In this document: positions 17,441 to 25,569 of the stretch, piece after piece
How positions within the stretch are numbered: position 1 is the first letter of the stretch
Layout: each line of letters opens with the position of its first letter
Source of the DNA: Actinopolyspora saharensis
GTDB lineage: Bacteria; Actinomycetota; Actinomycetes; Mycobacteriales; Pseudonocardiaceae
Length of the DNA stretch: 64,000 nt
Assembly: GCF_900100925.1 (NCBI RefSeq)
Contig: NZ_FNKO01000002.1
Coordinates: 1,364,001 to 1,428,000 of the forward strand
Direction of reading: 5' to 3'
Notes under the pieces: model-generated
The model's input: only the letters and a program-made list of their open reading frames with translations
What the model was told of the DNA's origin: nothing
The model's database searches: none
Program-made: the position numbers and the translations under genes

Positions 17441-18619
17441 ATGCCGTACTACCACCAGGTGGGCGAGATCCCCCGAAAGAGGCACACTCAGTTCCGCCGC
17501 CCGGACGGTGGGCTGTACGCCGAGGAGCTGATGGGCATCGAGGGCTTCTCCGCCGAGTCGGCGCTGCTCTACCACCGCGGTCTGCCCACTGCCGTGGTCG
17601 CCGCGGAGGCCGTGGACGAGCACGGGCGCGACACCTCGCCCAACCTGCCGCTGAAGCCGCGGCACTTCCGCACCGGCGAGCTCGGCTCCACCGGAGACGC
17701 GGTGGACTCGGTCGACGCGGTCACCGGGCGCAGGCTGCTGTTCGCCAACGAGGACGTGTCGGTGTGCTTCGCGGTGCCGGACACCACCAGCCCGCTGTAC
17801 CGCAACGCCGTCGGTGACGAGCTGTGCTACGTGCAGACCGGCTCGGCCCGGGTGGAGACGATCCACGGCGCTCTCGAGGTCGCCGAGGGCGACTACGTGG
17901 TGCTGCCCGCCTCGACCACCCACCGATTCGTCCCGCACGCTGGTGAGCAGCTCCGGCTGTACATAGTGGAGTCGACCGGGCACATCGCCCCGCCCAAGCG
18001 CTACCTGAGCGCCAAGGGACAGTTCCTGGAGCACGCGCCGTACTGCGAGCGGGACCTGCGCGGCCCCGCGGAGCCGCTGCTGCTGGAGGGAAGCGATGTG
18101 GACGTGCTCGTCCGGCACCACCACGGCACGACCAGGATGACCTACGCCCACCACCCCTTCGACGTGGTCGGCTGGGACGGCTGCCTCTACCCGTGGGTGT
18201 TCAACATCGGCGACTTCGAGCCCATAACCGGCCGGATCCACCAACCGCCGCCGGTGCACCAGACCTTCGAGGGCCCCAACTTCGTGGTGTGCTCGTTCTG
18301 CCCGCGCAAGGTCGACTACCACCCCGACGCCGTGCCGGTCCCGTACAACCACGCCAATGTGGACTCGGACGAGCTGATGTTCTACGTGGGCGGTGACTAC
18401 GAAGCGCGGAAGGGGTCCGGGATAGGCATCGGTTCCCTGTCACTGCACCCCTCCGGGTGCAGCCACGGCCCCCAGCCCGGTGCGGTGGAGGCCTCGCTCG
18501 GTGCCGAGCGGTTCGACGAGACCGCTGTCATGATCGACACCTTCCGCCCGCTGCGCCTGGGCGAAGCGGCCGCTGCCTGCGAGGACCCCTCCTACGCGCG
18601 GAGCTGGGCCGGTTCGTGA
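17441..18619 (+). CDS. hmgA: Homogentisate 1,2-dioxygenase
   Basis: Opens the ring of homogentisate to give maleylacetoacetate, using Fe(II). The 392-residue protein begins MPYYHQVGEIPRKRHTQF and shows the family's iron-site region HHPFDVVGWDGCLYPWVFNI, then QPPPVHQTFEGPNFVVCSF and HANVDSDELMFYVGG. An N-terminal cupin-like half contains GDYVVLPASTTHRFV. A clear GGAGGT site precedes the ATG. Divergent from the fahA operon, sharing a 240 bp control region. Confidence 0.95.
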   Translation: MPYYHQVGEIPRKRHTQFRRPDGGLYAEELMGIEGFSAESALLYHRGLPTAVVAAEAVDEHGRDTSPNLPLKPRHFRTGELGSTGDAVDSVDAVTGRRLLFANEDVSVCFAVPDTTSPLYRNAVGDELCYVQTGSARVETIHGALEVAEGDYVVLPASTTHRFVPHAGEQLRLYIVESTGHIAPPKRYLSAKGQFLEHAPYCERDLRGPAEPLLLEGSDVDVLVRHHHGTTRMTYAHHPFDVVGWDGCLYPWVFNIGDFEPITGRIHQPPPVHQTFEGPNFVVCSFCPRKVDYHPDAVPVPYNHANVDSDELMFYVGGDYEARKGSGIGIGSLSLHPSGCSHGPQPGAVEASLGAERFDETAVMIDTFRPLRLGEAAAACEDPSYARSWAGS

Positions 18620-18717
18620 GGCGACGGCGCTCTGCTCGGCGGGTCGGTTAACCGGCGCGCGAGTCGGCTGAAGCGCTCGCGCGGAGCGGAACCTTCTCCC
18701 GGAAGTGCGCAGAGGTC

Positions 18718-18790
18718 ACGGGCAGGAGTTCCCGGTTGGAGATCCCGTCCAACGCAGGTGCTTTGAGCCCAAGCCACCGGCACCGCCGAG
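18718..18790 (-). repeat. Module A repeat, copy A4
   Basis: Reverse copy: CAGGAGTTCCCGGTTGGAG, TTTGAGCCCAAGCCACCGGC. It lies in the 363 bp spacer after hmgA, which otherwise holds only the possible IdeR box and the promoter of the next gene. Confidence 0.6.
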
Positions 18791-18836
18791 CTTGCAATCA
18801 CCCCGAATGGGTCATTTCCAGATCCACCACTACGAG

Positions 18837-18855
18837 TTAGGGTTGCCTAAGTAGC
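18837..18855. promoter_or_regulatory. Possible IdeR/DtxR box upstream of the DUF2470 gene
   Basis: TTAGGGTTGCCTAAGTAGC matches about 13-14 of 19 positions of the actinobacterial iron box (TTAGGTTAGSCTAACCTAA), best in its left two-thirds. Placed about 130 bp before a gene of the haem-utilisation/DUF2470 group, iron control would make sense. Confidence 0.4.
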
Positions 18856-18982
18856 TCCGTGGATCAGGCCCGCGGCGCGCCCGAGCGCTCGTGTGCGCCG
18901 CGGGCGAGGGCAGTGGCTCGTCCGGCACGTTCTCCCCGGAGCGGTTCCGACCAGGCCCGCGCGTCCCCTCGAGAGGTGAGCA

Positions 18983-19753
18983 ATGCACGAGACCGCTCGC
19001 AGGCCCGCGACTCCCGGCCCGGCAGAGCGGGCCCGCACCATCGCGAAGCGCGGTGGTCGGGCGACCGTACTGCCGTCCGGGGACACCTCCGACCGCGCGC
19101 GACCACTGCTGCACCACGTGCACGCGGACGGCACCGCCGCGCTGCTGCTGCCCGACGAGCACCCGCTGGTGGCCACGGCGTGGCAGAACCCGCGCGGGGA
19201 GCTCACGGGCGTGCTCGAGGTGACCGACTCCGCCCCGGTGCGCCTGCGCGAGCCCGTTCGCGGGCTGCTCTGGCTCACCGGCAGGCTGCGGCTCCCCGAC
19301 CCGGAGACGGCCCACGCCGAGGTGCTGCGCGTGGCCGAGCAGCGGCCCGACCCGCGCCTGCTGGACGCCGGTCACGGCGCCTCGGTGCTGCGGCTGGAGA
19401 GCGTCTCGCTGGTGCTGGCCGACGCGGAGAGCACGGACTCGCTGGAGCCGGCCGAGTTCGCCGCGGCCGAGCCAGACCCCTTCTGCCTCCACGAGGACGG
19501 GTGGCTGCGCCACCTGGAGCTGTCGCACCGGGACGTGGTGGGGCTGCTCACCCGGTATCTGCCCGTCCGGCTGCGCGGCGGTCACCTGCGTCCGCTGGGG
19601 CTGGACCGCTACGGGGTGCGCCTCCGCGTGGAGGCCGCGGACGGGGATCACGACGTGCGCATCGGGTTCTCCCGGCCGGTGGAGGACTCCGAGCAGCTGA
19701 GCACCGAGCTGCGCAGGCTGATGGGCTGCCCGTTCCTGGCGGCCCAGCGCTGA
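18983..19753 (+). CDS. DUF2470-domain protein, HugZ-like haem-associated family
   Basis: A 256-residue cytosolic protein with an N-terminal FMN-binding split-barrel-like region (about 20-165, HVHADGTAALLLPDEHPLVATAW, read with LRLESVSLVLADAES) and a C-terminal DUF2470 domain (about 170-250, HLELSHRDVVGLLTRYLP, then GLDRYGVRLRVEAADGD). This arrangement is typical of HugZ/HutZ-type proteins linked to haem iron use. A GAGAGGTGA site precedes the ATG. The role in haem handling is inferred from family and from the possible iron box upstream. Confidence 0.75.
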   Translation: MHETARRPATPGPAERARTIAKRGGRATVLPSGDTSDRARPLLHHVHADGTAALLLPDEHPLVATAWQNPRGELTGVLEVTDSAPVRLREPVRGLLWLTGRLRLPDPETAHAEVLRVAEQRPDPRLLDAGHGASVLRLESVSLVLADAESTDSLEPAEFAAAEPDPFCLHEDGWLRHLELSHRDVVGLLTRYLPVRLRGGHLRPLGLDRYGVRLRVEAADGDHDVRIGFSRPVEDSEQLSTELRRLMGCPFLAAQR

Positions 19754-19810
19754 CTCGCCGGGGAGTCGACGCGCGCGGAACGAGCCGCTTCCTTGGTTAG
19801 AGTCCTTCGG

Positions 19811-20674
19811 GTGAGCACCTCCACTTCGGGGCAGGCGCTGCCCGAACCCCCAGCTACGCGTTCCGGCTCCGTGCTGCGTGACTGGTTCCTCCCGCCGCGC
19901 CCCGCCGAACCGGGCGCGGTCACCGCTCGCCGCGAACGTCGTGCACTCGTGGTCGAGCTGGTGATCGTCTTCGCGATCACCCTGGGCATGGCCGGGGTGC
20001 AGAGCCTGATCTCGCTGCTGGACGCGCTGCTGCGCCCCGAGGGGCTCGGCGAGCAGGCGGTGGCGATCAACGCCTCGCGCTCGACCCTCGGGCTGCTGGA
20101 CCTGGCTCAGCAGCTGGTCAACATCCTGCGGCTGTTCTCCTGGGGTGCGCTGGGGGTCTACCTGCTGTGGCGGGGCGGCATCGCGCTGCGCTCGGTGGGG
20201 CTGCGCCGGGACCGCCTCGGGGGTGACTGCGCGGGCGGTGCGGGGCTGGCCGCGCTCATCGGCATCCCCGGGCTGGGGTTGTACCTGCTGGCCCACGCGC
20301 TCGGCCTGAACCTGTCCGTGCAGCCGTCCACCCTGGGCGAGGCCTGGTGGCGCGCACCGGTGCTGGTGCTGTCGGCCCTGGGCAACTCCTTCGCCGAGGA
20401 GATTCTGGTCGTGGGTTACCTGCTCACCCGGCTGCGTCAGCTCGGGCTCCGCGAGAACGGGGCGCTGTGGCTGTCCGCGGTGCTGCGCGGTTCCTACCAC
20501 CTCTACCAGGGCTTCGGCGGGTTCGTGGGAAACGTGATCATGGGGTTGGTCTACGGCCGGGTGTGGCAGCGGACCAACCGGCTGTGGGCGCTGGTGGCCG
20601 GGCACGCGCTGATCGACGTGGTGGCCTTCCTCGGCTACGCCCTGTTGCGCGGGCGGGTAGGCTGGCTGCCCTGA
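19811..20674 (+). CDS. CPBP-family intramembrane metalloprotease
   Basis: A 287-residue membrane protein with about seven hydrophobic helices. The CPBP/CAAX-protease motifs are present: NSFAEEILVVGYLL with the paired Glu, then RGSYHLYQGFGGFVGNVIMG with a His in motif 2, and GHALIDVVAFLGY with the His and Asp of motif 3/4. The GTG at 19811 is preferred over the upstream GTG at 19793 because of the S/T-rich native start. Members process prenylated or small secreted peptides; no substrate is apparent nearby. Confidence 0.85.
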   Translation: MSTSTSGQALPEPPATRSGSVLRDWFLPPRPAEPGAVTARRERRALVVELVIVFAITLGMAGVQSLISLLDALLRPEGLGEQAVAINASRSTLGLLDLAQQLVNILRLFSWGALGVYLLWRGGIALRSVGLRRDRLGGDCAGGAGLAALIGIPGLGLYLLAHALGLNLSVQPSTLGEAWWRAPVLVLSALGNSFAEEILVVGYLLTRLRQLGLRENGALWLSAVLRGSYHLYQGFGGFVGNVIMGLVYGRVWQRTNRLWALVAGHALIDVVAFLGYALLRGRVGWLP

Positions 20675-20787
20675 TCGCACAGCAGCGCGCAACGATGTGA
20701 AAACCGGCGTGCGCTCGTGTTTAACGATCCTTCGAATTTCGCGCCGGATGCGGTCATTCTCGCTCAGCAGCGCTAGGCTGCGGGGCC

Positions 20788-21987
20788 GTGACCACTCCAC
20801 ACGTGACGAGCGAAGTCGGCCCGCTGCGCACCGTGCTGCTGCACCGCCCCGGCGGGGAGCTCAAGCGGCTCACACCGCGCAACAACGACCAGCTGCTGTT
20901 CGACGCCATCCCCTGGGTGGATCGCGCAGAGCAGGAGCACGACGCCTTCGCCGAGGTGCTGCGTGGCAGGGGTGTCGAGGTGCTGCTGCTGGACGAGCTG
21001 ATCACGGAGGCCCTCTCCGATCCCCGGGCCAGGACGGCCGCGCTGCACAGCGGTGTGGACGAGCGCAGGTTGAGCACCGAGGTGGCCGACACCCTGTGCT
21101 CGTATCTGGCCAGTGTGGACGACAGGACGCTGACCACGGCCCTGGTGGCAGGCATGACCTTCGAGGAGCTGCCCGCCGCGGAGGGGCAGTCGCTGGTGCG
21201 GCGGATGCACCAGCCGCACGACTTCGCGATCGACCCGTTGCCGAACCTGCTGTTCACCAGGGACTCCTCGGTGTGGATCGGCGACCGGGTGGCGGTGACC
21301 TCGCTGGCCATGCCCGCGCGCACCCGCGAGTCGGCGCTGACCGATCTCGTCTACGCCTACCACCCGAGGTTCGCGCAGTCCGTGCGCGCCTACGGTGCGC
21401 ACTCCGCCCCGGTGGAGGGCGGGGACGTGCTGCTGCTGGCCCCCGGCGTGGTGGCCGTGGGGGTCGGCGAGCGCACCACACCGGCCGGGGCCGAGTCGCT
21501 GGCGCGGTCCATGTTCACCGACGGGCTCGCGCACACGGTGCTGGCCGTGCCGATCACGCAGACGCGGGCGTCGATGCACCTGGACACGGTGTGCACCATG
21601 GTCGACCGGGACGCGGTGGTGATGTATCCGGCGATCCAGGACCACCTGACCGCCTACGTGCTGCGCTCAGCCGGGGACGGGATCAAGGTGTCCGGTCCGG
21701 AACCGTTCCTGCGCGCGGCGGCCGAGGCCATGGAGCTGAAGCGGCTGCGGGTGATCGACACCGGGCTGGACCCGGTGACGGCCGAGCGGGAGCAGTGGGA
21801 GGACGGCAACAACACCCTCGCGGTCTCGCCGGGCACGGTGGTGGCCTACGAGCGCAACGTGGAGACCAACGCGCGGCTGGAGGAGGCGGGCATCGAGGTG
21901 CTGCGCATCAGCGGCTCCGAGCTGGGCTCCGGGCGCGGCGGGCCGCGCTGCATGTCCTCCCCGGTGGTGCGGGACGGGCTGGACTAG
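20788..21987 (+). CDS. arcA: Arginine deiminase
   Basis: Hydrolyses arginine to citrulline and ammonia. The 399-residue enzyme has [38 protein letters not shown] with the catalytic His, and the nucleophilic Cys in [13 protein letters not shown] near the C-terminus. A TAGGCT -10 element ends nine bases ahead of the GTG and there is no ribosome site, so translation is probably leaderless. No carbamate kinase or ornithine transcarbamylase lies beside it, so it is not part of a complete ADI operon here. Confidence 0.94.
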   Translation: MTTPHVTSEVGPLRTVLLHRPGGELKRLTPRNNDQLLFDAIPWVDRAEQEHDAFAEVLRGRGVEVLLLDELITEALSDPRARTAALHSGVDERRLSTEVADTLCSYLASVDDRTLTTALVAGMTFEELPAAEGQSLVRRMHQPHDFAIDPLPNLLFTRDSSVWIGDRVAVTSLAMPARTRESALTDLVYAYHPRFAQSVRAYGAHSAPVEGGDVLLLAPGVVAVGVGERTTPAGAESLARSMFTDGLAHTVLAVPITQTRASMHLDTVCTMVDRDAVVMYPAIQDHLTAYVLRSAGDGIKVSGPEPFLRAAAEAMELKRLRVIDTGLDPVTAEREQWEDGNNTLAVSPGTVVAYERNVETNARLEEAGIEVLRISGSELGSGRGGPRCMSSPVVRDGLD

Positions 21988-22045
21988 CCACGTGCCCCGC
22001 CCGGCTCGAGGCGCTCGTCCGGGTGGGAGTCCCCTGAGTGGGAGT

Positions 22046-22129
22046 CCAATTTTGCCTGAAATTGGGGGGTATCCACAGCACCCCGAACGTTCCCCAGCTC
22101 CCGGGGTTTCCAATTTTGCCCAAAACTGG
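22046..22129. repeat. Family D palindromes D1 and D2
   Basis: D1 is CCAATTTTGCCTGAAATTGG (22046-22065), a perfect 7 bp stem around TGCCTG, followed by a TATCCACAG box. D2 is CCAATTTTGCCCAAAACTGG (22110-22129) with one mismatch. They lie between the converging arcA and beta-trefoil genes. Six more members occur in this window. Confidence 0.8.
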
Positions 22130-22150
22130 GAGACGGCGGGAAACGAAAAA

Positions 22151-22190
22151 CGGTCCGGCCTCGTTCCGGGGTGACAACGAGGCCGGGCCG
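22151..22190 (-). terminator. Intrinsic terminator of the first beta-trefoil gene
   Basis: On the minus strand a 15 bp GC-rich stem (CGGCCCGGCCTCGTT at its left arm, one G-T pair) is followed by TTTTTCG. The same hairpin and flank recur at 30014-30053. Confidence 0.85.
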
Positions 22191-22218
22191 ATTCGCCGTC
22201 GTGCAGCGCTTTCAGGTC

Positions 22219-22794
22219 TCAGTCGACCAGCACGGGGCGCCACCGCTGGTCGGCGCTACTCGAATCCTGGTTCAGCACGATGTCGTGGGACGCTGCGGCC
22301 CCGTCGTACGGGGTCAGCACCCGGTTGTCGTTGAGGAAGCTGGAGATGCGCAGTCCCCCGCTACTCCGACGCAGGTTCCACCACTGCTCGCGCTCACCCT
22401 TGTCGCACTGCTCCTGCACCACGTGGTTCCAGGGGTCGAGTTTGTTGGGGTTGGGTTGCAGGCACAACCCAGATCCGACGTTCTTGATGCGGGCCACGCC
22501 GCGGTGAGCAGTGGGCAGGAACTTCCACTGCTCCCGGAGTCCCAACGTGCCGGTGTTGTGCCGGTACCACAGGTCCACGTAGCCGCCCTCCAGGGCATTA
22601 CCACCCTTGGTAATCATGAACAGGTTGGAACTGCCGTTGTAGAGGTAGTAGGGCTCACGCGGGATGATCATGCCCTGCTGCTGGCTCTTCTGGTGCTGCT
22701 CAGCCTTCTGCTCGGCAGCACCGGCCCCGGCTCCCATGACGCCGACCAGGGAGAGCGCGGCCACGGCGACCAGAGCGATCCGCTTTCTCAACAT
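22219..22794 (-). CDS. Secreted beta-trefoil (ricin B-like) protein 1
   Basis: A 191-residue exported protein. Signal peptide MLRKRIALVAVAALSLVGVM ends near AGAGAA. The mature part has three Q-x-W repeats (EQWKFL, EQWWNL, QRWRPV) spaced as in ricin-type beta-trefoils, and the phrase IKNVGSGLCLQPN. No catalytic domain is attached, so it is a lone lectin-like module; ligand unknown. It is a paralogue of 30083-30664, with shared terminator, palindromes and an upstream 15 bp motif. The ATG at 22794 gives the signal peptide directly; the frame is open upstream to 22842. Confidence 0.78.
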   Translation of the reverse strand: MLRKRIALVAVAALSLVGVMGAGAGAAEQKAEQHQKSQQQGMIIPREPYYLYNGSSNLFMITKGGNALEGGYVDLWYRHNTGTLGLREQWKFLPTAHRGVARIKNVGSGLCLQPNPNKLDPWNHVVQEQCDKGEREQWWNLRRSSGGLRISSFLNDNRVLTPYDGAAASHDIVLNQDSSSADQRWRPVLVD

Positions 22795-22860
22795 AACCAA
22801 GTACCATGCTTTCTTCTCGACCTCCAGGTCCGCCCCAGACAATCTCCCGAAAAAAACTGT

Positions 22861-22875
22861 AGATCAACATCTCTT
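22861..22875 (-). promoter_or_regulatory. 15 bp motif shared upstream of both beta-trefoil genes
   Basis: AGATCAACATCTCTT (plus-strand reading) is identical at 30732-30746, in both cases 67-82 bp upstream of the start codon, while surrounding sequence differs. Likely a promoter or regulator site common to the two paralogues. Confidence 0.5.
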
Positions 22876-23073
22876 CCGTGTAAAAGAGATGAATTCCCGC
22901 GCCCTCCGAGAAAATATCGATCTGCATCACACCGTGGAGTTAACTGGCTAATTCTTCTGTGCGACTCAACCGGAAATCTGCGTCAGCGGGTGAACGTGGT
23001 TGCCACGAGCAGATCCGGGGCGCGGCGGCGGGACCGGCCGTTCTCGTCGGCCCGCACCGGCACGTTCCCCGAT

Positions 23074-23769
23074 TCAGGCCGCCGCGGGCAGTCGCCCGCG
23101 CGGGGACGCTCGGCTGCGCGGGGACGCTGCCGCGCGCGGCGGGGTTCGCCGGTGGGCCAGCAGCCCCACCTGCGCGGTCCACTCCGGACGGGAGGCGCAA
23201 CCGCGAGCCGCGCTCGGCGCCAGGCGGTGCTTGCCGATGTAGCCGGGTTCCGGGTGCTCGTCCTGACCGGCCGGGAGGCCGAGCAGGACGGCGAGGTCCT
23301 GCTCGACCAGGCTGACGGGGTGGCGCGGCCGCCACCTGCGGGGGTCGGGTGGCTGGTACTCGGGGTGGTTGAGCAGCGCCCGCCGCTGGGCCGGGGTGAA
23401 GTCGGGCACGGGCCAGTAGCCGAGGACGTCCCACCAGTCGGAGTCCGGGGAGCGGTCCGGCCCGTGCGGGATCAGCGTGTCCGTCCTCGGCAGTGGCTCC
23501 GGTGCGGTTCCTGGGTGGCTCGCAGCCGCGCGTCCGTCCACAGTGATCAGAGGTTCGCGCCGTCCGGACGGTTCCGGCGCGCGGTGCCGGTCGAGCAGCC
23601 CTGCGACGGTGAGCGCGCCCGGCCCGGCCCCGGTGTGCTGCCCGTGCCCGCCGCGCAGCGGGGCGAGCACGCTGCCCAGGGCCAGCGCGAGCACGGCGCC
23701 GAGGATCCACAGCAGTCCGACCGGCTGGTGCAGCAGCGCCGGTCCCAGGTGCAGCGCCGCGCCGGTCAC
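23074..23769 (-). CDS. Uncharacterised membrane-anchored protein
   Basis: A 231-residue protein with one N-terminal membrane segment (PVGLLWILGAVLALALGSVL) and a proline/arginine-rich soluble remainder containing WWDVLGYWPVPDFTPAQRRALL and PEYQPPDPRRWRP. I do not recognise a family. The GTG at 23769 overlaps the stop of the zinc-ribbon-like gene (GTGA), so the two are translated together. The C-terminal 40 residues are low-complexity Arg/Pro/Ala. Confidence 0.6.
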   Translation of the reverse strand: MTGAALHLGPALLHQPVGLLWILGAVLALALGSVLAPLRGGHGQHTGAGPGALTVAGLLDRHRAPEPSGRREPLITVDGRAAASHPGTAPEPLPRTDTLIPHGPDRSPDSDWWDVLGYWPVPDFTPAQRRALLNHPEYQPPDPRRWRPRHPVSLVEQDLAVLLGLPAGQDEHPEPGYIGKHRLAPSAARGCASRPEWTAQVGLLAHRRTPPRAAASPRSRASPRGRLPAAA

Positions 23770-24065
23770 AGCACGTCCCCGTCGAAGCCGAAGCGCTCCC
23801 GCAGCCTGCGGCGGGCCTGACGCTCGAGGTCCTCCTTCTCCCGACCGTGCTCGATGGCCACGCTCATGCAGATGTCGCAGGTCGGCAGCAACCAGTCCAA
23901 CTCGGACGGATCGATCAGCGTGAGCCGCTGCCCGCACAAGGTGTCGCGCTCCTGCCCCGGACGCGGCCGCAACTCCCGCGAGAACGCGTGCCGAAAACCG
24001 GCCACCGGGTTCCACCACACCACCGGACCGGACCAACCCCACCCGGCCAACGGAACCTCCAGCAT
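23766..24065 (-). CDS. Small zinc-ribbon-like protein
   Basis: A 99-residue protein with possible metal ligands FRHAF, DTLCGQ and LPTCDICM (CxxC), and a charged C-terminal helix EHGREKEDLERQARRRLRERF. Small genes of this type accompany XRE-DUF397 pairs in Pseudonocardiales; the function is unknown. The ATG at 24065 follows GTG and TTG codons in the same frame, so the exact start is open. A deletion remnant of the same gene lies at 25342-25437. Confidence 0.65.
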   Translation of the reverse strand: MLEVPLAGWGWSGPVVWWNPVAGFRHAFSRELRPRPGQERDTLCGQRLTLIDPSELDWLLPTCDICMSVAIEHGREKEDLERQARRRLRERFGFDGDVL

Positions 24066-24118
24066 CACCAACACTCCCAACGAACGCTTCGATCGCTTTC
24101 CGGCGGAGTGACAGCTAT

Positions 24119-24150
24119 GAACATGTTCAAGCAACTGTCACATGTTACAG
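24119..24150. promoter_or_regulatory. Paired ACATGT-centred palindromes, likely operator
   Basis: GAACATGTTC (24119-24128, perfect) and CTGTCACATGTTACAG (24135-24150, one mismatched pair) share an ACATGT core with centres 19 bp apart. They lie between the divergent zinc-ribbon-like and XRE genes, the expected place for autoregulation. Confidence 0.5.
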
Positions 24151-24230
24151 AATCCAAGCCCCGATCACTCCTGGTCAATAACTCCTTCAGGTGGTCTGGC
24201 AGTCCGGTGAGCTTGGCTAGGATGTGGCAC

Positions 24231-25082
24231 ATGGCCCGCAGCGCACGAGGAAGCCCGCAAGCACGAGCTCTGGGTGCTGAGCTGCGCGAATGCCGCCAAC
24301 GAGCGAAGAGGAGCATTCGCCAACTGGCACATGCGCTCGGCACGCACCACATGACGGTCTCCCGCTACGAGACCGGCGACGCCGTGCCCGACCCCGCCCG
24401 AGTGGCCGACTACCTCACGGCTCTGGAGGTCAGCGACGCCGAGCACGAGCGCATCCTCGCCCTCGCCCACGAGGTCGGGGAACCGAACTGGCTCACCTCC
24501 GGGGTGCCCGGCGTCGAACAGCAGATGACCACGCTGCTCGAGTGCGAGCGCTCCGCGACAGCCATCACCGACGTGTCACCGCTGCTGGTGCCCGGGCTAC
24601 TCCAGACCGCCGACTACACGCGAACGGTGATGTCGGGAATCTCGCCCGGGGAAACGGAGAAGCGGGTCATGCTGCGCCTCAGCAGGCGCGACACGATCAC
24701 CAAGCCGAACGGGCCGCAGCTGACAGCCGTCATCGCCGAGGAGGCACTGCAGCAGCCCACCGGAGGACATTCGGTCATGGGCGAGCAGCTACGTCATCTG
24801 CTCAAGATGGACGATGAGCCGAACATCTCGGTACGGGTGCTGCCCGGCAGGGAGCAGATCGTCCATCCGGCGCACGCGGGACCTTTCGTCCTGTACGAGT
24901 TCGCCAAAGCGGCACCGATCGTGCATCTGGAGCACTACAGCTCGGCCGCCTTTCTCTACGGTATGCGTGACGTCGAAGCCTACCGGGAGGCCGTCGCCAC
25001 GCTGCGCGAACTGGTTCTTCCCCAGGACGAATCGCGCACGATCGTCGAGCACTACGCCACGCACATGGAGAAGCAACAGTGA
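24231..25082 (+). CDS. XRE regulator, Scr1/DUF5753 type (cassette 1)
   Basis: A 283-residue regulator with an N-terminal helix-turn-helix (about 10-65: LRECRQRAKRSIRQLAHALG, then THHMTVSRYETGD) and a C-terminal DUF5753 domain (about 100-280: LLVPGLLQTADYTRTVM, VMGEQLRHLLKM, FVLYEFAKAAPIVHLEHYSS). A TAGGAT -10 element lies 8 bases before the ATG at 24231 and no ribosome site is visible, so it is likely leaderless; ATG 24222 is also in frame. Its stop overlaps the DUF397 start as GTGA. Such pairs (Streptomyces scr1/scr2) affect development and antibiotic production. Confidence 0.9.
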   Translation: MARSARGSPQARALGAELRECRQRAKRSIRQLAHALGTHHMTVSRYETGDAVPDPARVADYLTALEVSDAEHERILALAHEVGEPNWLTSGVPGVEQQMTTLLECERSATAITDVSPLLVPGLLQTADYTRTVMSGISPGETEKRVMLRLSRRDTITKPNGPQLTAVIAEEALQQPTGGHSVMGEQLRHLLKMDDEPNISVRVLPGREQIVHPAHAGPFVLYEFAKAAPIVHLEHYSSAAFLYGMRDVEAYREAVATLRELVLPQDESRTIVEHYATHMEKQQ

Positions 25083-25276
25083 TCACCGACAACGCCACCT
25101 GGCGCAAGTCCAGCCGCTCGCACCAGAAGACCAACTGCGTCGAAGTCGCCTTGACCCCCGAAGCCGTCGGCATCCGCGACACCAAGGACCGCTCCGGCGG
25201 CACCCTCGCCGTGCACCCGCGGGCCTGGGCCGGCTTCGTGAACCGACTCAAGACCGGCGAGTACGACCGGGGCTGA
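25079..25276 (+). CDS. DUF397 protein (cassette 1)
   Basis: A 65-residue protein: WRKSSRSHQKTNCVEVAL, then IRDTKDRSG and WAGFVNRLKTGE, the full DUF397 pattern. It partners the upstream XRE regulator in a coupled GTGA overlap. The last 141 bp (25136-25276) are identical to 26487-26627 except for one silent change, so the two cassettes have recently exchanged or duplicated this segment. Confidence 0.92.
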   Translation: MITDNATWRKSSRSHQKTNCVEVALTPEAVGIRDTKDRSGGTLAVHPRAWAGFVNRLKTGEYDRG

Positions 25277-25341
25277 GCACGCGGCTCCCACAGCAGGGCG
25301 CCACTCGCACCCCCTTCACGAACGGCGCCCTGCACAGCACC

Positions 25342-25437
25342 AACCTCCCCGACGCCGAAACGCTCCCGCAGCCCACAACGACCCCGAGGCGCGCGGACCT
25401 CCTTCTCCCGGCACGGAACCTCCAGCATCACCAACAC
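25342..25437 (-). pseudogene. Deletion remnant of the zinc-ribbon-like gene
   Basis: The translated start MLEVP with its GTG-TTG-GTG-ATG lead, then CREKE and CGLRERFG, match the beginning and the end of the 99-residue protein encoded at 23766-24065, with about 60 internal residues missing. The start codon neighbourhood (GGAACCTCCAGCATCACCAA in plus orientation) is identical in the two places. The frame then runs on through unrelated sequence, so no functional product is expected. Confidence 0.65.
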
Positions 25438-25508
25438 TCCTCACGCTGCGAATGATTTCTTTCACGATCTGTCTTCAGTGAATATTACACAGAGATAGTT
25501 ACAGATAA

Positions 25509-25537
25509 ATCACTCGCGCAGGTGATAGTCGTATGAT
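25509..25537 (+). promoter_or_regulatory. Promoter with overlapping palindrome before XRE cassette 2
   Basis: ATCACTCGCGCAGGTGAT (25509-25526) is an 18 bp palindrome with two weak pairs; TATGAT (25532-25537) is a good -10 element. The palindrome covers the -35 region, as expected of a repressor site. Confidence 0.5.
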
Positions 25538-25569
25538 CAGAGCTGACTCCGACCGATCCGGGAAGGCTG

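Noticed and set aside
22046..22129. Family D palindromes as intrinsic terminators
   Set aside because: Stems are short and AT-rich and have no U-tract; a proper terminator is present separately next to D2 and D4.
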